Assembly: GCA_963978545.1 (NCBI GenBank)
Contig: OZ021727.1
Coordinates: 59,098,487-59,162,486, forward strand
Length of the DNA: 64,000 bases
From: Linyphia triangularis
Taxonomy: Eukaryota > Arthropoda > Arachnida > Araneae > Linyphiidae
Direction of reading: 5' to 3'
The notes beneath the pieces were generated by a model that saw only the letters and a program-made list of their open reading frames with translations, was not told where the DNA came from and did no database searches. Shown here piece by piece: positions 1 through 14,883 of the stretch. Made by a program: the position numbers and the translations under genes. The first letter of the stretch is position 1. Every line of letters starts with the position of its first letter.

Positions 1-535
1 CCATGACTGCACTTTCCAGATCCTGGTATAAGTGTAGCCACGTAACATAGTGTTGAAATAAATTGTAAAACACGCCTATGTAAGTTTAGAAAAAAAATCG
101 TTAGATACACTTAAAAACCTATTAAATAAGGAAGACGTTAATGTATTAATACATTTACTCCACTGTATACTACTTCTCAAATTTCATGTTTAACTAATTA
201 CATAATTACACTCATAAATTGTTATAGGCAATTATACAGAATGTTATTGTTATAAATATAAGTTTTTTCAAAAACGAAGATGATTTTTTGTTCATTATTA
301 TTAAACTCTGAGCAATGATGCTAAGTAGTGTAAGGCACAAATATTTCCATGACATTGTTTTATATATTTTTTAATCAACTCACTCATCATTATTTTCTAG
401 AACTTCAGTTAAAATATTTTCAGATTCATGGTTTATAGGCGCATATCTTATATTATCATATACGACATACGCCCCTTGGTCTAAAAATTACGACATGATT
501 TAATGAGTTGACGAATATATGTTAAATGCACTCAC
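1..535. other. AT-rich noncoding sequence
   Basis: No supported gene. The stretch has many stops in all frames and no long repeat that I can see. Confidence 0.6.
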
Positions 536-631
536 TTAATGTGCAAGCAGCTGGGTGCGCCGCGAGTAGAAGCCAATTGGGACACTACCAAACTCCAACC
601 CGATGATTCCATCAGAATGGCCTCGTAGGCC
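536..631 (-). CDS. candidate exon, unknown protein
   Basis: This is a GC-richer island of 96 bp in AT-rich surroundings. On the minus strand it is preceded by an acceptor-like ACTAG at 632-636 and followed by a consensus donor GTGAGT at 530-535. Two frames are open. One runs straight through and begins AYEAILMESSGWSLVV. The other is also protein-like (HSDGIIGLEFGSVPIGF) and ends in TAA at the donor, so it would be a terminal exon. I do not recognise either product. What I see is the base-composition step and the splice-like borders; that it is an exon is inference. A conserved noncoding element is an equal alternative. Confidence 0.25.
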   Translation of the reverse strand, partial: GLRGHSDGIIGLEFGSVPIGFYSRRTQLLAH

Positions 632-2348
<1,717 letters not shown>

Positions 2349-2360
2349 AGAGCCACTTAC

Positions 2361-2560
2361 TGCTCATTGCTCTGGAACGGGCGGTCACCGCTTGCTAGCA
2401 TCAAAATCTCCGATCCCCGGTATAAGAACTTTTCTTTCTCAGAGGTCAAGCAACCCACTACTTCTCTCTTCCAAACCTCCGGGCTAGATGATCTCCCTTC
2501 TTCCCCTTGCAGCTTCCAAAAACCCCTCTTCAATTCCAACCCCCACGTGCAACATAAGTA
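2361..2560 (-). CDS. candidate exon with consensus donor
   Basis: This is a GC-rich patch of about 45-50% GC. The minus strand is open for roughly 70 codons and contains segments such as KREVVGCLTSEKEKF and LASGDRPFQSNE. The frame meets a perfect donor, GTAAGT, with the intron starting at 2360. The 5' border is unclear; an AG near 2527 is weak. The plus strand is also open across much of the patch, so strand is not certain. No family is recognised. A long noncoding RNA exon or a fragment of an unrecognised repeat is possible. Confidence 0.25.
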
Positions 2561-2561
2561 A

Positions 2562-3877
2562 AGAAGTCAGCCCTCTCATTCGTGCAATTCTCATTGACGT
2601 AGTCCAAAGTGTCAAAAGAGGCGGGCTATGATTTTTACACCAGGAGGTTTCTTTAATTATATCATACTAAATGTCATAATGAAAACACCTTATGACAGTA
2701 TATTTTCATGATTATTTTTTAAATAGATGCTAGAGCTACACTATAGACACCAGACATATTTTTTATTATGTTTATGGGTATGGGTGTTTTGTACATGTTA
2801 AAAAATGTGCAAAATTCAGCATAAAAAACAAATAACGATAATATTATTTCTATGTTTATAAGATATTAAATGGTTAAATTTTTCTCGCTGCACTAATTGA
2901 AATCATGAATCTAACTTCACTTGATGAGAGTAAGTTAAAAATACATAGAAGCTACCGTAACATTGGATTGTTTAGACTCAATTTTTCGCCATCACTTACA
3001 CCTTCAGTCAGATTCGGCCAAGATTTTATTAAAATTTGCTGAAAACTCCTTTTGACCTTTGTTAATGCTCTACCAAAGAAAAGAATTAATATAAGTGCTC
3101 AATATAGGACATCTTCCACTAAGAGAGCTGGGAAATCACTGCTACAAAGACAGCATCGACTAGATAGTGACCGAGCTTGATATTCCAAAGAACGAAACCA
3201 TGTCCTGTTATTATAGCAGATTGAAAACTGATCACCAATAACAATTAATGCAAAGAAATTCCGAGTCAATGTTATACAAAACTGATAGATGTCCTTTAAA
3301 GGGAGATCAGAAGCGCCGGTCCACACAGCTAGTATAAAATAACAACAACAAAAATCGATTTTGGGAGTTTTATTTCATGTTTTTTTTTTTTTTTTGCCTT
3401 TCCATTGTTTCTTTAGTTTCTACTCAAATTATAAGTACTATATATTAAGTTTCGAAAAAGCAAACAATCATGAATTAACTATATAAGATTTTAATTTCGT
3501 TACTTTGTTTAATTTAATTACCTTTAAATTTGATTACCTCTTAGCGTGATATTTCAATTCTGTAATGTATCATTTCTAACTAACCTTTCGAGACATACCA
3601 TTAATGTTTTTTTTTTTTTTTATGAAATTGTGTTTCATAATCTGCGGATCAAACTGAAATTAAAAGATTTCCTATTATTTTCAAATTAATTTTTTAAATA
3701 TAAAATGTTTGTAAAAAAATAGGTTTTTGTTAAAAAAATTGACTAAAATTTTATAAATAAAGATTGAATAAAACTTTACAAAAAAATAAAAAATAAAGAT
3801 GATTAATATTTTATAAACAAATGTGATGATATTTTATACCAAATTTTCTCTTCGATGTCTTGTATAAAATTTTTGTT

Positions 3878-3916
<39 letters not shown>

Positions 3917-6064
3917 TTCTTATGATTTTTCAAAGTGAAGTTATATAAAATATATGCAATTTAACATTGGGAGTACTGAGTCCCCGTAAATTGATAGAAA
4001 AGTTTACTTTGAGAAAGAAGCATTTTCATAAAAATGATTTTCCATGACAAAATTGGACTAAAACAAAACTTTGCGAGAATTTTATTTTTGCTAATTGTAT
4101 CTACTTGACTTAGCAATAAAGAGCATCTATCCACAAATTTTTATTAAAAACATTTGAACAAAACCAAACAAAAAATATGAGATATTTACTTTTATGTAAA
4201 CTACATATACCTAATTCCTAAGCTTATTACTAAATGAAAATTTATTTAAATAAGAATGCATTTTTTAGTAAACAAAACAAACGAAAATATTATGTATTTA
4301 TAACGATCCAAAGAACTTTCCATTAAAATAAATTTAATTATTTTCTCTTACGCAAAGCAAACTCTTTGATATATTTCAATATAATCATCAGCAATTAGAG
4401 CATTTTGAACTACGGTAATTGTTTCAATAACTTTATTTAAATGTTTATCTTCTCAAGAGTTATCAATTTTCATTAATACATTTAAATAATGGTGATCTAT
4501 TACGTAAGCATAAAAAGATTAATTGAGAGTGATAAATTTCAGTTTCCTGTACTTGAATAAATTGAATATTGCTGAACATTTTTTATGGATGATTATAAGT
4601 TCCATAATTACAGTTTTTCAAAGAGTTTAATTAATAATTATGGAATAACAAAAGAAAAACATCAAGCTCTCAAATGGATCACTACGTAATTATAGATGAA
4701 TCATTGATTTAGCTAATCGGTAAAAGTACTAATGGAATTGGTTTTAGACCCCTTTTTGTTATATACAGAACTATTTCGCAGCACATGTAATTCACTGGTT
4801 AATTTGCAAAAAGATAAGCATTCTTAAAAAATTAATGGTTTTCAGGTCAGTAAAAAACGTATGAAATTTTAGAACATGTCATTTTCCCTTCCTTATGAAG
4901 AACGTCTGTTATAAATATCTAAATTAAAATCATACATGTAGATAATTTACAAAAGGTATTTCTAAAACAAAATTAGTATTTGAAGAATTTTTTTAAATAA
5001 CTATATTGGCATTGTAAAAATTGTTTAAAACTAATAACATACATTTCGTATCCTTCTTTTCTTTTCAATTCGAACATGCTAATGGGAAAAATTTAAAGCA
5101 ACAATTTATATTTAAAAAAAAAAAAAAAGTAAATATATTATTACTTCACAAATGTTATACTTTTAATCAATAGTTAACTTTTGAAACAAAATTACTACAT
5201 AGTAGTTATTAAATGAAATACACAGTTGTTATCTAGTTAATACAATATTGTTTTTAATACGATAACCTCCAACATGCCATTAGTATATTTCTTCATATAG
5301 AGATTAGCAATTACTATATACTTTTATAGTTTTCAAAAGCGGAAAAAACTATCTGAAGTACAATCCTTTCTGATAGCAAAAGAAGTAATAAAAAAAGAGA
5401 AATCGAAAATATATCAAAAATGAATTCAACGATTTCTTGTAACAGCTTCTTTCCAAAAGAGCCGATGAAAAAGTATCCTGAAGAATTCACCTTCCTCTGC
5501 GAGGATGGAAAGAAACAAAAAAAGAATAATAAAAAAAAAAAAAATCATTGTAAAACTGAAACAAAAGCGTCTGGAAAATCTATGCAGAATCGATACCCGT
5601 AGAAGAAGCACTGTAGAAATCTTGAAGGAAAATGCATTTCATTACACTATCCCGATTCTCATATTCGCTGAGAAAAGATGAAAACTTACGAGAAAGAAAC
5701 GTAAGCTGGAGAAATAAAAAGTAAAAATTGCAGACCAAGTTTTTCTCTTGAAATTCCCGCCTTACTGTATTTCATAAATTTTTTGTCTGAATTCAAAATA
5801 TCAGAACTCTGGTTTGGAAAAATTTAACGTTGCCATTTTTTTATATGCAAAGTTTATGATTATTATCTATGCCAAGGACATTTCAATACTTTTATAGAGA
5901 ACGTAGAAGAATCGACCTAGCTTACATGTGCAAGTAAATAAAATACAATGTGAAAAAAATCAAGACAATATAGTAAGATATGGATCACAAAGGTTTTGTT
6001 ATTTATGAGTCATGTCAGGTGGAAAAAAATAATTTTATGCTTTTTGAACAGTGGCTCAATCATT

Positions 6065-6068
<4 letters not shown>
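2562..6068. other. AT-rich noncoding sequence
   Basis: There are homopolymer tracts (T run near 3380-3395, A run at 3884-3911) but no supported gene. The 2990-3340 part is slightly less AT-rich and may be an old repeat that I cannot name. The short ORF near 5420 is dominated by an AAA-rich lysine run and is not credible. Confidence 0.5.
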
Positions 6069-6108
<40 letters not shown>

Positions 6109-6440
6109 AAGGAAAATTTAGATTATGATAGTATTGTATTCTAGTGTATAAAAGTGATTCATTTTATTTTGTTGATAGTAGAACTACAAGTAAAGATCAC
6201 TTCATATTAAACATTTTAGTTATCATAATCAAAATGTTTTCATCACATTTAAAAAAAAAAAAAAACATTTAAGGAAAATATAGAATATGATAGTATTGTA
6301 GTCTAGTATGTAAAAGTAATCCATTATATTTTGTTGTTAGTAGAAATACAAGTATAGATCATGATATAATAGATCATGATAATGCATTTTATATTAAAGC
6401 ATTTTAGTCATCATAATCAAAATGGTTTCATAACATTAAA
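6069..6440 (+). repeat. two-copy tandem duplication, unit about 185 bp, each led by poly(A)
   Basis: The segment after the A run at 6070-6106 (AAGGAAAATTTAGATTATGA onward) recurs after the A run at 6250-6264 with scattered substitutions. The second copy also carries a short insertion made of a repeated ATAGATCATGAT motif. Both copies end in the same TCATCACATTT/TCATAACATT block next to another A run. This is a diverged tandem duplication whose units begin and end at A tracts. Confidence 0.85.
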
Positions 6441-9400
6441 AAAAAAAAAAAAGTATTATGTAAAAAGTGTTAAGTAAATATTTTTATCTATAAATTCAAT
6501 AATCTGTTTCAATCTAATCTGACAAAGCAATTTTTCTGCATGTACCTCGTATCAAGTTAATAAGTACTTCTGATGTAGTAGTTAAAAAAGTAGTATGAGT
6601 TGTTCTTGCCAAATTGTATGATATATTTTGGCCTAAAATGGGGAAAACAAATGTTTTTTTCATGATAAACAAGAGTTTAATTTCATGTGCTTTTTCGTTT
6701 CTGAGCCTAGCAAAAATATATATTCAATTTTACTAAATATATGAAATGAATTAAAATCTGAAATTTTAAATCCCAATAATCTCCAATTGGTTGTTTGATT
6801 TATTATTAATTGTTACATCGTAATATGAGACTATAGTAGAAAAATGAAAATATTGCATTTAATAGAAAATAAGTTTTTACCTCATGTATTTAATGTGTAG
6901 GTTACAAATTAATATTTAAATTTAGGATACAAAACTTCCGTCGTCATTTGAACTAAAATTCTAATCTTATAAATTACTTTTTTTAATAAAAATATAAAAA
7001 TAATATATCTAAACCACAGATATATTTCATTTTATTTGTCCTATCACTAAATTTAATTGAGGCTTGATAAATGCAGTTAATTTTAATATGTAATTACTTT
7101 GAATTTAAATTAAATAAATAAAGTGCTTAATCTTGACTTTAACAATGCAACAAAGTTAGCAACCACAATGGGAATTAGATAACATAGTACAGGCATTCAA
7201 TACCATAACTTCAACGTATAATTTGTCGCGATAATTGCATGTGCACTCTTGTCAAAGTTCACGAAGAAATATTTCGACTCGGTCTGAAATTGTGGAAAGG
7301 GCTAGTGATGTAATTTTAGTCCCCCTGTAAACATCTATTCCCCTTTCGTCTCCTATAATCTCTTGGAACGTTTCTGTGCCCGAAGGGAAATGTTGCAAAA
7401 TGCCACACTCAATTATGCAAGGGCAATATAGATATATCAGCAGGCTTATATCTTAATTAGAAACAAGTGCTTATCGTAATACTAGGTTATTACCTCTACA
7501 AATTAATACCCGGCTTTATCCGCAGTTTGTTAATTCGTATTTCTCTGAATTGCAATGTTTTAAAATGAATGGGATAGGAAACGTTTAAATTTTATCTCCG
7601 GAATCAAATCACTATGGCCCTACGTTAATTACGAGATTGCGACTGAATTCTCTTTCTTAAAAGAAATGATAGTTTAAAACGAAGCTTTTCTTGTTATTGG
7701 TTCGAACTCTCTATAAATTACCAGGTGATTTTTTTTTTTTCAATTTGCAATGTAATAGGAATTTAAATTAGATGAAAAGAGGATTAAAAAGTTATGAGAA
7801 ATAAAAGTAAATTGCTATACTTTACATTTTTGTTTATTGTATCAAGGGAAAATATCTAGTCGGGTAAAACTGTAATTTACTTTATTTAAATTTGACTCAA
7901 AATTAATATTATTACGTAATGCGTGAAATACATTGAGGAAAAATTAATTTACGACTTAAATTATCATGATCTTACCTTTTTATCTTGTAGGGATTTAATA
8001 AATCATTACTTTTGATATTTTTATTTTAAATAAGAAATGAGTTCAGATGTATTTCCGTTTTTTTAATGTTTTAATATTTTTAATGGAGTATAGAAATTTA
8101 TTAAAATGAAAATGCAGTGGAAAATGTAATGGTTGAAAAAATGTTTTTGGGTAAATCCTAATCAAATTACAAAGAGTACTAAAACATATTTTTTTTTTGG
8201 TAATAATTTGTAATTAAAAAATGATTTTATTTATTTCAAATAAATTTTGTGTGATTATATTTATTATGATTCTTTTGAATAAAAATTATTGGTTTTGGAC
8301 ATAATTTTATTTTACCATTTGATTTTAAAACAAAATGTTTTGTTGGGATCCTAAGATATTTTATATTAACCAAATTAATTAAGAATTTTTTTAACATTGT
8401 CCTGTAGTGTATAAATGGATAATTTCAACAGAGGAGAAACTACAATTTAAAATATCCCTAAAATTCAAATTGAATCTTCTGATTCAAATGAAATAAAATT
8501 CAATTAAATCGTAGTTTTGATCTATTAATTTTAGAAAATAAAGGAGCAAGTATCTTATCACCAAACAGCCAATTTTAATTTTATTGCGAGGAAATTTACA
8601 AAAAAAAAAAAGTTTGGATTTGGAATAAAAAGATCATTTTAGAAAGTATGTACATTTTGTTTGCATTTTTCTCATTTATTCTTCCTGCTTACGAATAGGG
8701 CGATTTCCATAAACATAAGATCCATAATGCTGTACATTTTCTTTAAAAAAAACAACTTTTTCTTATTCTAGCGGAACATTTTTCTGCAATTTTTAAATGA
8801 ATAATATACAAACGTTTGAGTTTACATGTTTTATTCTTTACTTGTCAAAGAAATTAATTTTACTTTTATATTTTTTGACAAAATAAATTTTTCTTAAAGT
8901 TTTTTAACAAATATTAAGTTGCGTTGGTTTAAGTTTATTAGAAAGTGTGATAGCAACTGCCTGCACCTTAACTGTAGTGTAGAGGAAGTATCTTAATATT
9001 AGATAGTTGTTCGAGTTACATTTGTGAGTTGTTTTGTGTCAAAATATCAGACCTTGAGCATCTGAACAATACTAAGAATTTTAAAGCGCCTTCCAGGAGA
9101 ATTTGTATTAATAATTTTTTTTGTATTTAGGTTTTGAATGAATGGTGCATCTCTTATAATGCATTAATGCAACGATATTTGTTAATAAGTATTAAATTTG
9201 TAAGAACTGTGTATGTTAAGATCATTCTGGGATACGAACTTAAAATGAATTGGAACTCCATACCATTAAACTCTCAATAAAGTTTGAATGGCCTATCTTG
9301 AAATGTAAATAGTGCAATGAATTAAGATTTTTAATTAGTTATAAATTCCAATACCAATACATTGTACTCCAGAAAGCTATAATGTCGAAGCAGCACATCA

Positions 9401-10785
9401 AAATCTTCAGGTTTTATTTTCTTGACTGAAGATTTGAGAGATTTTCATCCCGTTGCAGTTCATACCGTACTATAATATATATGCATTTTGGTAATGTGTT
9501 ACGCCAATTACTTAGAGAAGAAAAATAAGGACTTATTTTCCATTATTGAACAAATAAAACTGGAAAAAATAATTATTTAAGTCATCAAGTCACCTGAGCT
9601 TTTTTTTTTTTTTCTATTTAGTTCCGCCTTATCGAGTTATTGAAACTTAAACTAGTCGTAGAGTTGGAAAGTCTGAAAAGATTATGGTCATTTTTTGAAA
9701 AAAACAACAACATATACTTAACTCGATTATATAATGTGCTTTTATGTTTTATTTGGAACGAGTGTCCCGATAGAAGATAAATGATTTCCGATACTAAAAG
9801 CTGTAGACTGGGAATTCACAAAGAGTTAACGAATTTCATATTTTTTTTATCTAAATTAACGTAAAACACGTGAAGTTTTTTAAGCACTTTATTATTATAC
9901 TGAACTTAAATTTAAGAACATAATTATTTTAAGTTTATAGACTTGTTAAGGAATGATTATCACTACTTAACCACTTAAAAACTTCATCATTTTCCCAAGT
10001 TCAAAACAGTTCACAGTGGTACAAAAAGCGTGTTTTCTTGTTCATGTCTATAAAACTCGGAAAAAACATCAAAACTACTCAAAATTTGGTAACCTTAGGT
10101 TTTCAGGGTCGTTAAATATGATTATGATATCGGAATAATAAAATTTCCACAAAAAATAGCAAAAATAATTTTTTTTTTGCTTACGACAGTTATTTTGAAA
10201 TTTGGCAAAATTAACCTCGAAACTAAAGAGGACGTTTTGTAACTCTTAATTACATATCCTTTTAAAAGTATGTTCTAATGGTTTCTACATTTCTATATTA
10301 AAGATTTTCTTTTTGTTAAAAAAAATTAAAAAACATTAAATAAACTAGAAAAGATATACTTTGTCACAGAAATATTTAACTAACATCTTTAAGAAGTTTC
10401 TCACAGTCTGTCTAAAACTTTTCCTGATACTTAAAACATGAGGAACTTTGAACGGTTTCCAAGTTTCTTTGATTGAAACAAAGGGTAATATGTTAAGTTT
10501 TAGGAACTTCAAGGTTTCAAATTAAAAATTAGTAGGTCAGAGGCAAAACTGAGATTATGAAAGATTTCTTCATAAGTCAAATTTCTATATATTTTTTTTA
10601 TTTCAAAGCTCTCGTGCATGTCTAATGATTTTACTTAGAGTCTTCTGGGCTTCTTCGGAGGATTTGTATATATATATTTTTTTTTATTAATTTTGGAGGT
10701 ATTCTACAGTTCTCCATTATTTTAATTTTTGTCATGAATCAGTATTTTGTGCACTCTATTGTGCACAAGTTAAAATCTAACAGAA
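6441..10785. other. AT-rich noncoding sequence
   Basis: No supported gene. The 7290-7420 stretch is a little GC-richer but shows no coding frame that I trust. Homopolymer T and A runs of 10-15 are frequent. Confidence 0.5.
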
Positions 10786-10965
10786 TCCGGCACATTTGAT
10801 AGCTGTGTGGTTAGCGCTCTGACCTCGCATGTCCAAAAGGTGCAAATACCGGGTTAGACATGGATGTTTGTTATGGTTCAGAATCCATGTTAAACTGTAA
10901 GTTCCAGCCTGATTAGCCGTCATTGATTACAAAAATAGGTCAAAAATAGGTACAAACCAACCAAC
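10786..10965 (+). mobile_element. tRNA-derived SINE, family 1
   Basis: The left end has a tRNA-like D-arm and box A (TAGCTGTGTGGTTAGCGC at 10800) and a loop resembling an anticodon arm. The box B region (ACCGGGTTAGAC) is degenerate. After an unrelated body of about 90 bp the element ends in AAACCAACCAAC at 10954-10965. The same CCAA-type tail ends the other SINE family in this window, which suggests that both use the same LINE machinery. I could not define target-site duplications, so this copy is probably old. Confidence 0.6.
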
Positions 10966-11039
10966 TTTAAATAATCCGCGCATTTTTGGGGTCACATTGT
11001 TTTTTCAACGCATAAAAGAGATCAATTTCTTACTTTCAA

Positions 11040-11620
11040 TAACCCATATGTTAACATTGGGTAATGAAAATATTGCATTCGGCTAAAAAAATCAATTTTT
11101 TTTTCTGCATTTCTACATGTTTTGGAACATACTGTTTAGAAAAATATATGTGTGTGTGGGGGGGAGGGGGTGAGAATAACTCCCGAAAGAAATGACCTAC
11201 AACCTCATTAAGGTTTTTGTCAAAATTGAGCATGCGTAAAAGATAGCTGCCATTAAAACATTTATGTTTTTAGCAATTGCAAAACAGCTTTAACGATTTT
11301 GATCAACATCGCTGTGGTAATGCCTTTTAGATTGTTCTAAGCATCTCCATCTCCGCAATTTCAGTAGAATCTCATATAAAGTTGAAAAACAAAATGTCTC
11401 TAACACAGAGTTCTCTTTCCTTGATTATCGCTCATCAGAGACTGTTTATCCTATGTTTCACTTACAAGAAAGGATAATGTAATATTTATTGAAAAGTATA
11501 TTGCTTTAGATAATTTTCTAAAACTAACGAAAACCGTAAATAACACCAATTCAAATAAAATGCAAATACAGAAACCAGTATTAAGTATAATTGAAAGTTG
11601 GGAGATATTCCACTGCTGTA
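11040..11620 (-). mobile_element. diverged copy of the foldback family seen at 40.9-42.2 kb
   Basis: On the minus strand this stretch follows the arm of the 40893-42223 element. It shares the start (AATTGAAAGTTG near 11590), the block with AGAGAACTCTGTGTT, the block around CATTACCACAGCGATG, GACAAAAACCTTAATGAGG, and the end with ATTCGGCT plus a poly(T)/poly(A) stretch and TTTTGGAACAT. It carries only one arm. Short ORFs within it are not credible genes. Confidence 0.75.
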
Positions 11621-12445
11621 TGGCCGTACTCACACTAATAACACTAAATATTGTATAACGTGTCAATTGTTGCGTTTAGTTGCATTTTCACCATTAGAAT
11701 GTAATTCAGTGTTTCGAGATCAGAACTATTTGTTAAAACATTACCAGGTACCGACCACAGACTGATCGTGCCGGATATAATTATTACGAATTTCTTTCAG
11801 CCAATAGCTAAAGATAAAAGGATTCAAGTCCATTTTCTGGAGCTATCTGGAGCATTTTTTTTTAATTGATGTATTTATAAAAAAAATGCATAAAAAAACG
11901 ATAAACGGGTTAAAAAAACATGTTTTTTTAAACAAATTTGAAAAAATACGTAACAAAAAACACATTTTATAAGTTATTGTACGTTTAGTGGTAATGGATA
12001 ATAATTAAAAAATAATCCAAAGCAACGAACCCGATTTGACTAAATCTCAGAATTATGACTAATTCAGCACGATAATCATCATTTCAGTTGCCCAATTAAT
12101 AGGAAATGTTTTATTTTTGCATCATTTCTAATTTCTCACACCCCCAGAAAGTATAATCCAAGTGTATTAAGCTTTTTGTATGATAAAAAAATATTATGGC
12201 TTATGCCAATGTCGTGACTTTCCACTATTTCGTCCCACTGTGCAGCGACCAAAATCGGGCAACTCATCTCCAATCCTCAATTCCATCCAGCGCATTCCGA
12301 CGTTTGTGAAATTGAACATCGATTCCCTCCGTTGTGATTAGGGATTTTACTTATCGACAGAAATCCGCAACATGATTCTTTTGAGGGTCGCAGGAGTCAT
12401 TAACCTTAATGGAGTGTCCCATGTGGTTCGGAGAGCGTTAACTAG
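11621..12445. other. noncoding sequence with a GC-richer patch at 12240-12372
   Basis: The left part is AT-rich and featureless. From about 12240 the sequence becomes clearly less AT-rich and stays so to 12600, next to the candidate exon. I see no single frame covering the whole patch. Confidence 0.4.
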
Positions 12446-12598
12446 GTCATTAACTCTGGTCTCTCAGCAGAGCCAGCGAAGGTACGAAATAGGACCCGAG
12501 GGGCATCCGATGGTATCCATGACACGACTTTCGTCGGATTCGAGCTTAATGAAGATGATGATGATGATGCTCAGACGAGTCAAAGGATCCTTGTCTGA
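12446..12598 (+). CDS. candidate terminal exon, acidic C-terminus (strand uncertain)
   Basis: Within a GC-rich island, one plus-strand frame is open for 50 codons after a TAG and ends at TGA 12596-12598. It contains HDTTFVGFELNEDDDDDAQT, where the Asp run comes from a (GAT)5 repeat. Acceptor-like sites precede it (TCTCTCAG at 12460-12467). The minus strand is also open in two frames. One, entered at an AG near 12604, encodes FRQGSFDSSEHHHHHLH and stops. The other gives NSDKDPLTRLS followed by an Ile run. The GAT repeat makes all readings look compositionally biased. I do not recognise the product, and which frame is real, if any, cannot be settled by eye. Confidence 0.25.
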   Translation, partial: VINSGLSAEPAKVRNRTRGASDGIHDTTFVGFELNEDDDDDAQTSQRILV

Positions 12599-14130
12599 AT
12601 TTTCTGGTACATCATTGTAGTTTTTAATCTGTTACTCAGACCTAAGAGAAGCAATGAGTGAAATATTTACGATATGGATAATTTTTAGTAGTCGTTAAGT
12701 TTTTTATCTTTTATGAATACACTCACTGCATTAAGAGACACAATTTTACAACTTTATTGAGTTTGTCAGGGGTAAATCGCTCATCAGTAAGAGAAGAATT
12801 GAAATCGGCACTTCGATGTGACACCTCAGAGAAATTCGTGTTAAGACTGCTTTCTTAATTTGAAGGGGGCCAATTGCGATATGTTTCAATCGATCAGTTT
12901 AAAAATACACAACTTCAGTATGATTGCAGGTATCATACATTTAGATATTTATTAATAAAATATATTCCTAGAAGTGAAAATGTTTCAAGAAAATCTATTT
13001 TGAGAAACAAAAACTTATTACATGCATGTTTTAAATGTTAAATGTCAATTAAATGCTTAAAAAAAATTTAAATTAAGACAATTATAAAATTTCCTAAATG
13101 TCAAAGTTAATGTTATTAATTATCAATTAAAAGATAAATGCACTTATGCAAAACATCAATAACTTGAACCGATCCGATGCAAATACTCACATGCAAGCTG
13201 ATATTTACCTGTAAAGTTAGAGTGCGAGTACTCATGTTTATTTATTTTTTACGTAATGTTTGGTAGGCAGTTCCGAACAACTTTTTTTAGTGCTTAAGTA
13301 CTAAACTGGATTTTTATCATGATTCGATTGAATTGTTATCCAGCACTGTAACAACTAGGATTATGACTACCAAAAATAAATTCATACGCAGCTGCCATAT
13401 TCCACCGTTTACGATCTTCTTCAACAATAAAAAAATTGAAATATTTATTTTATTTTGAGATACTTCGACAACACTAAATAGTTCTTTTAGAATATATAAT
13501 CAGAAATACCTTTTTAAAAAAGATATATACTGTTAAAACATGAAATTAAGGAAAGACAGGAATTTATATGTTCTGCTATATGATTCAGTTAGTAATATGT
13601 AAGATGATGCAATTTATGAAGAAAACTACACGTTTTTGAAATCATAGTATTGTTTTCATTTAATACCAAATACGAAGTAATTGATAAAAAAAGAAGGTAT
13701 TTTTTCAAATATGAAAAAAGTGTAAAATTTCTGTTAGATGGTCACTTATAAACTAAATAATATGTCTATATTTGAATATATTCGAATTATATGAGTACGT
13801 CAAATTTATATTTATCTGTCTAACAACTTTAAGCGTTATTGAAATTAAATTGTTACGGATGAACAAACGTACATTATAAATATTTTTCATTTGCTAGGTA
13901 AAGGAAAGCATAGAACTGAATTCGTAAAAGGAAAATCAATATATCTTGTTAGAATTTTATAATTTTGATACAAAATAGTCAATATATAATATTAAAATGA
14001 TTTGAGGTAATAAAAAGCAGTTAAAGGTGGGACGTCAAAACTTTGAACATATAATACAACAATAAAGGAAAACTTGAGTTTCTATAATTATATAGCATTC
14101 CCTTCTGCAAATATGTTACAAAGAAAACAA
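12599..14130. other. AT-rich noncoding sequence
   Basis: The first 300 bp are moderately GC-rich (12760-12900), then AT-rich. No gene or repeat is supported. Confidence 0.5.
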
Positions 14131-14862
14131 TCCTGTTTTCAATATTTTAGTATTCTTTTCATAAGAAAAATTTATAAAAGACCAACGAAAAAACAAAGAG
14201 AAGCCCTTGCTTGGAAAATTAATCATAGCTTGTAAAACTCAATTAATGTTTGGGAAACTCAATCATAGTTTTCTATTCACGCAGTTCATACATATTTACT
14301 CTCTGTATTTAGAAATTATTCTAATTACAAGTAACTGTTGTTTTAAATACATCTCTCCCCGCAACTGAAGATAAAAGTAGAGTTCTTATTAAATATAATT
14401 CAATTCATGTTTGAGTTATTTTATAAGTTACAGCTTTTACAGAAAAGAATAGTTAATTAAAAAGAAGTCTTCTGGAAGTCCAATCACCTTAAGACAATCC
14501 TGTTTTCAAAATTTTAGTATTCTTTTCAAAAGAAAAAATTATAAAAGACCAACGAAAAAACAAAGAGAAGCCCTTGCTTGGAAAATTAATCATAGCTTGT
14601 AAAACTCAATTAATGTTTGGGAAACTCAATCATAGTTTTCTATTCACGCAGTTCATACATATTTACTCTCTATATTTAGAAATTATTCTAATTACAAGTA
14701 ACTGTTGTTTTGAATACATCTCTTCCCGCAACTGAATATAAAAGTAGAGTTCTTATTAATTACATTTCAATTCATGTTTGAGTTATTTTATAAGTTACAG
14801 CTGTTACAGAAACGAATAGTTAATTGAAAAAAAAAAGTCATCTGGAAGTCCAATCACCTTAA
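14131..14862 (+). repeat. tandem duplication, two copies of a 367-bp unit
   Basis: TCCTGTTTTCA at 14131 recurs at 14498, and the copies stay aligned for the whole unit to CCAATCACCTTAA at about 14862. They differ by only a few substitutions and one A-run expansion (near 14827), so the duplication is fairly recent. No coding frame spans a unit. Confidence 0.95.
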
Positions 14863-14883
14863 AAAAATGATAAATATATTATA

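Noticed and set aside
5420..5611. 60-codon ORF pair with a Lys/Asn run
   Set aside because: The openness comes from an A-rich tract and its complement; there is no motif or context.
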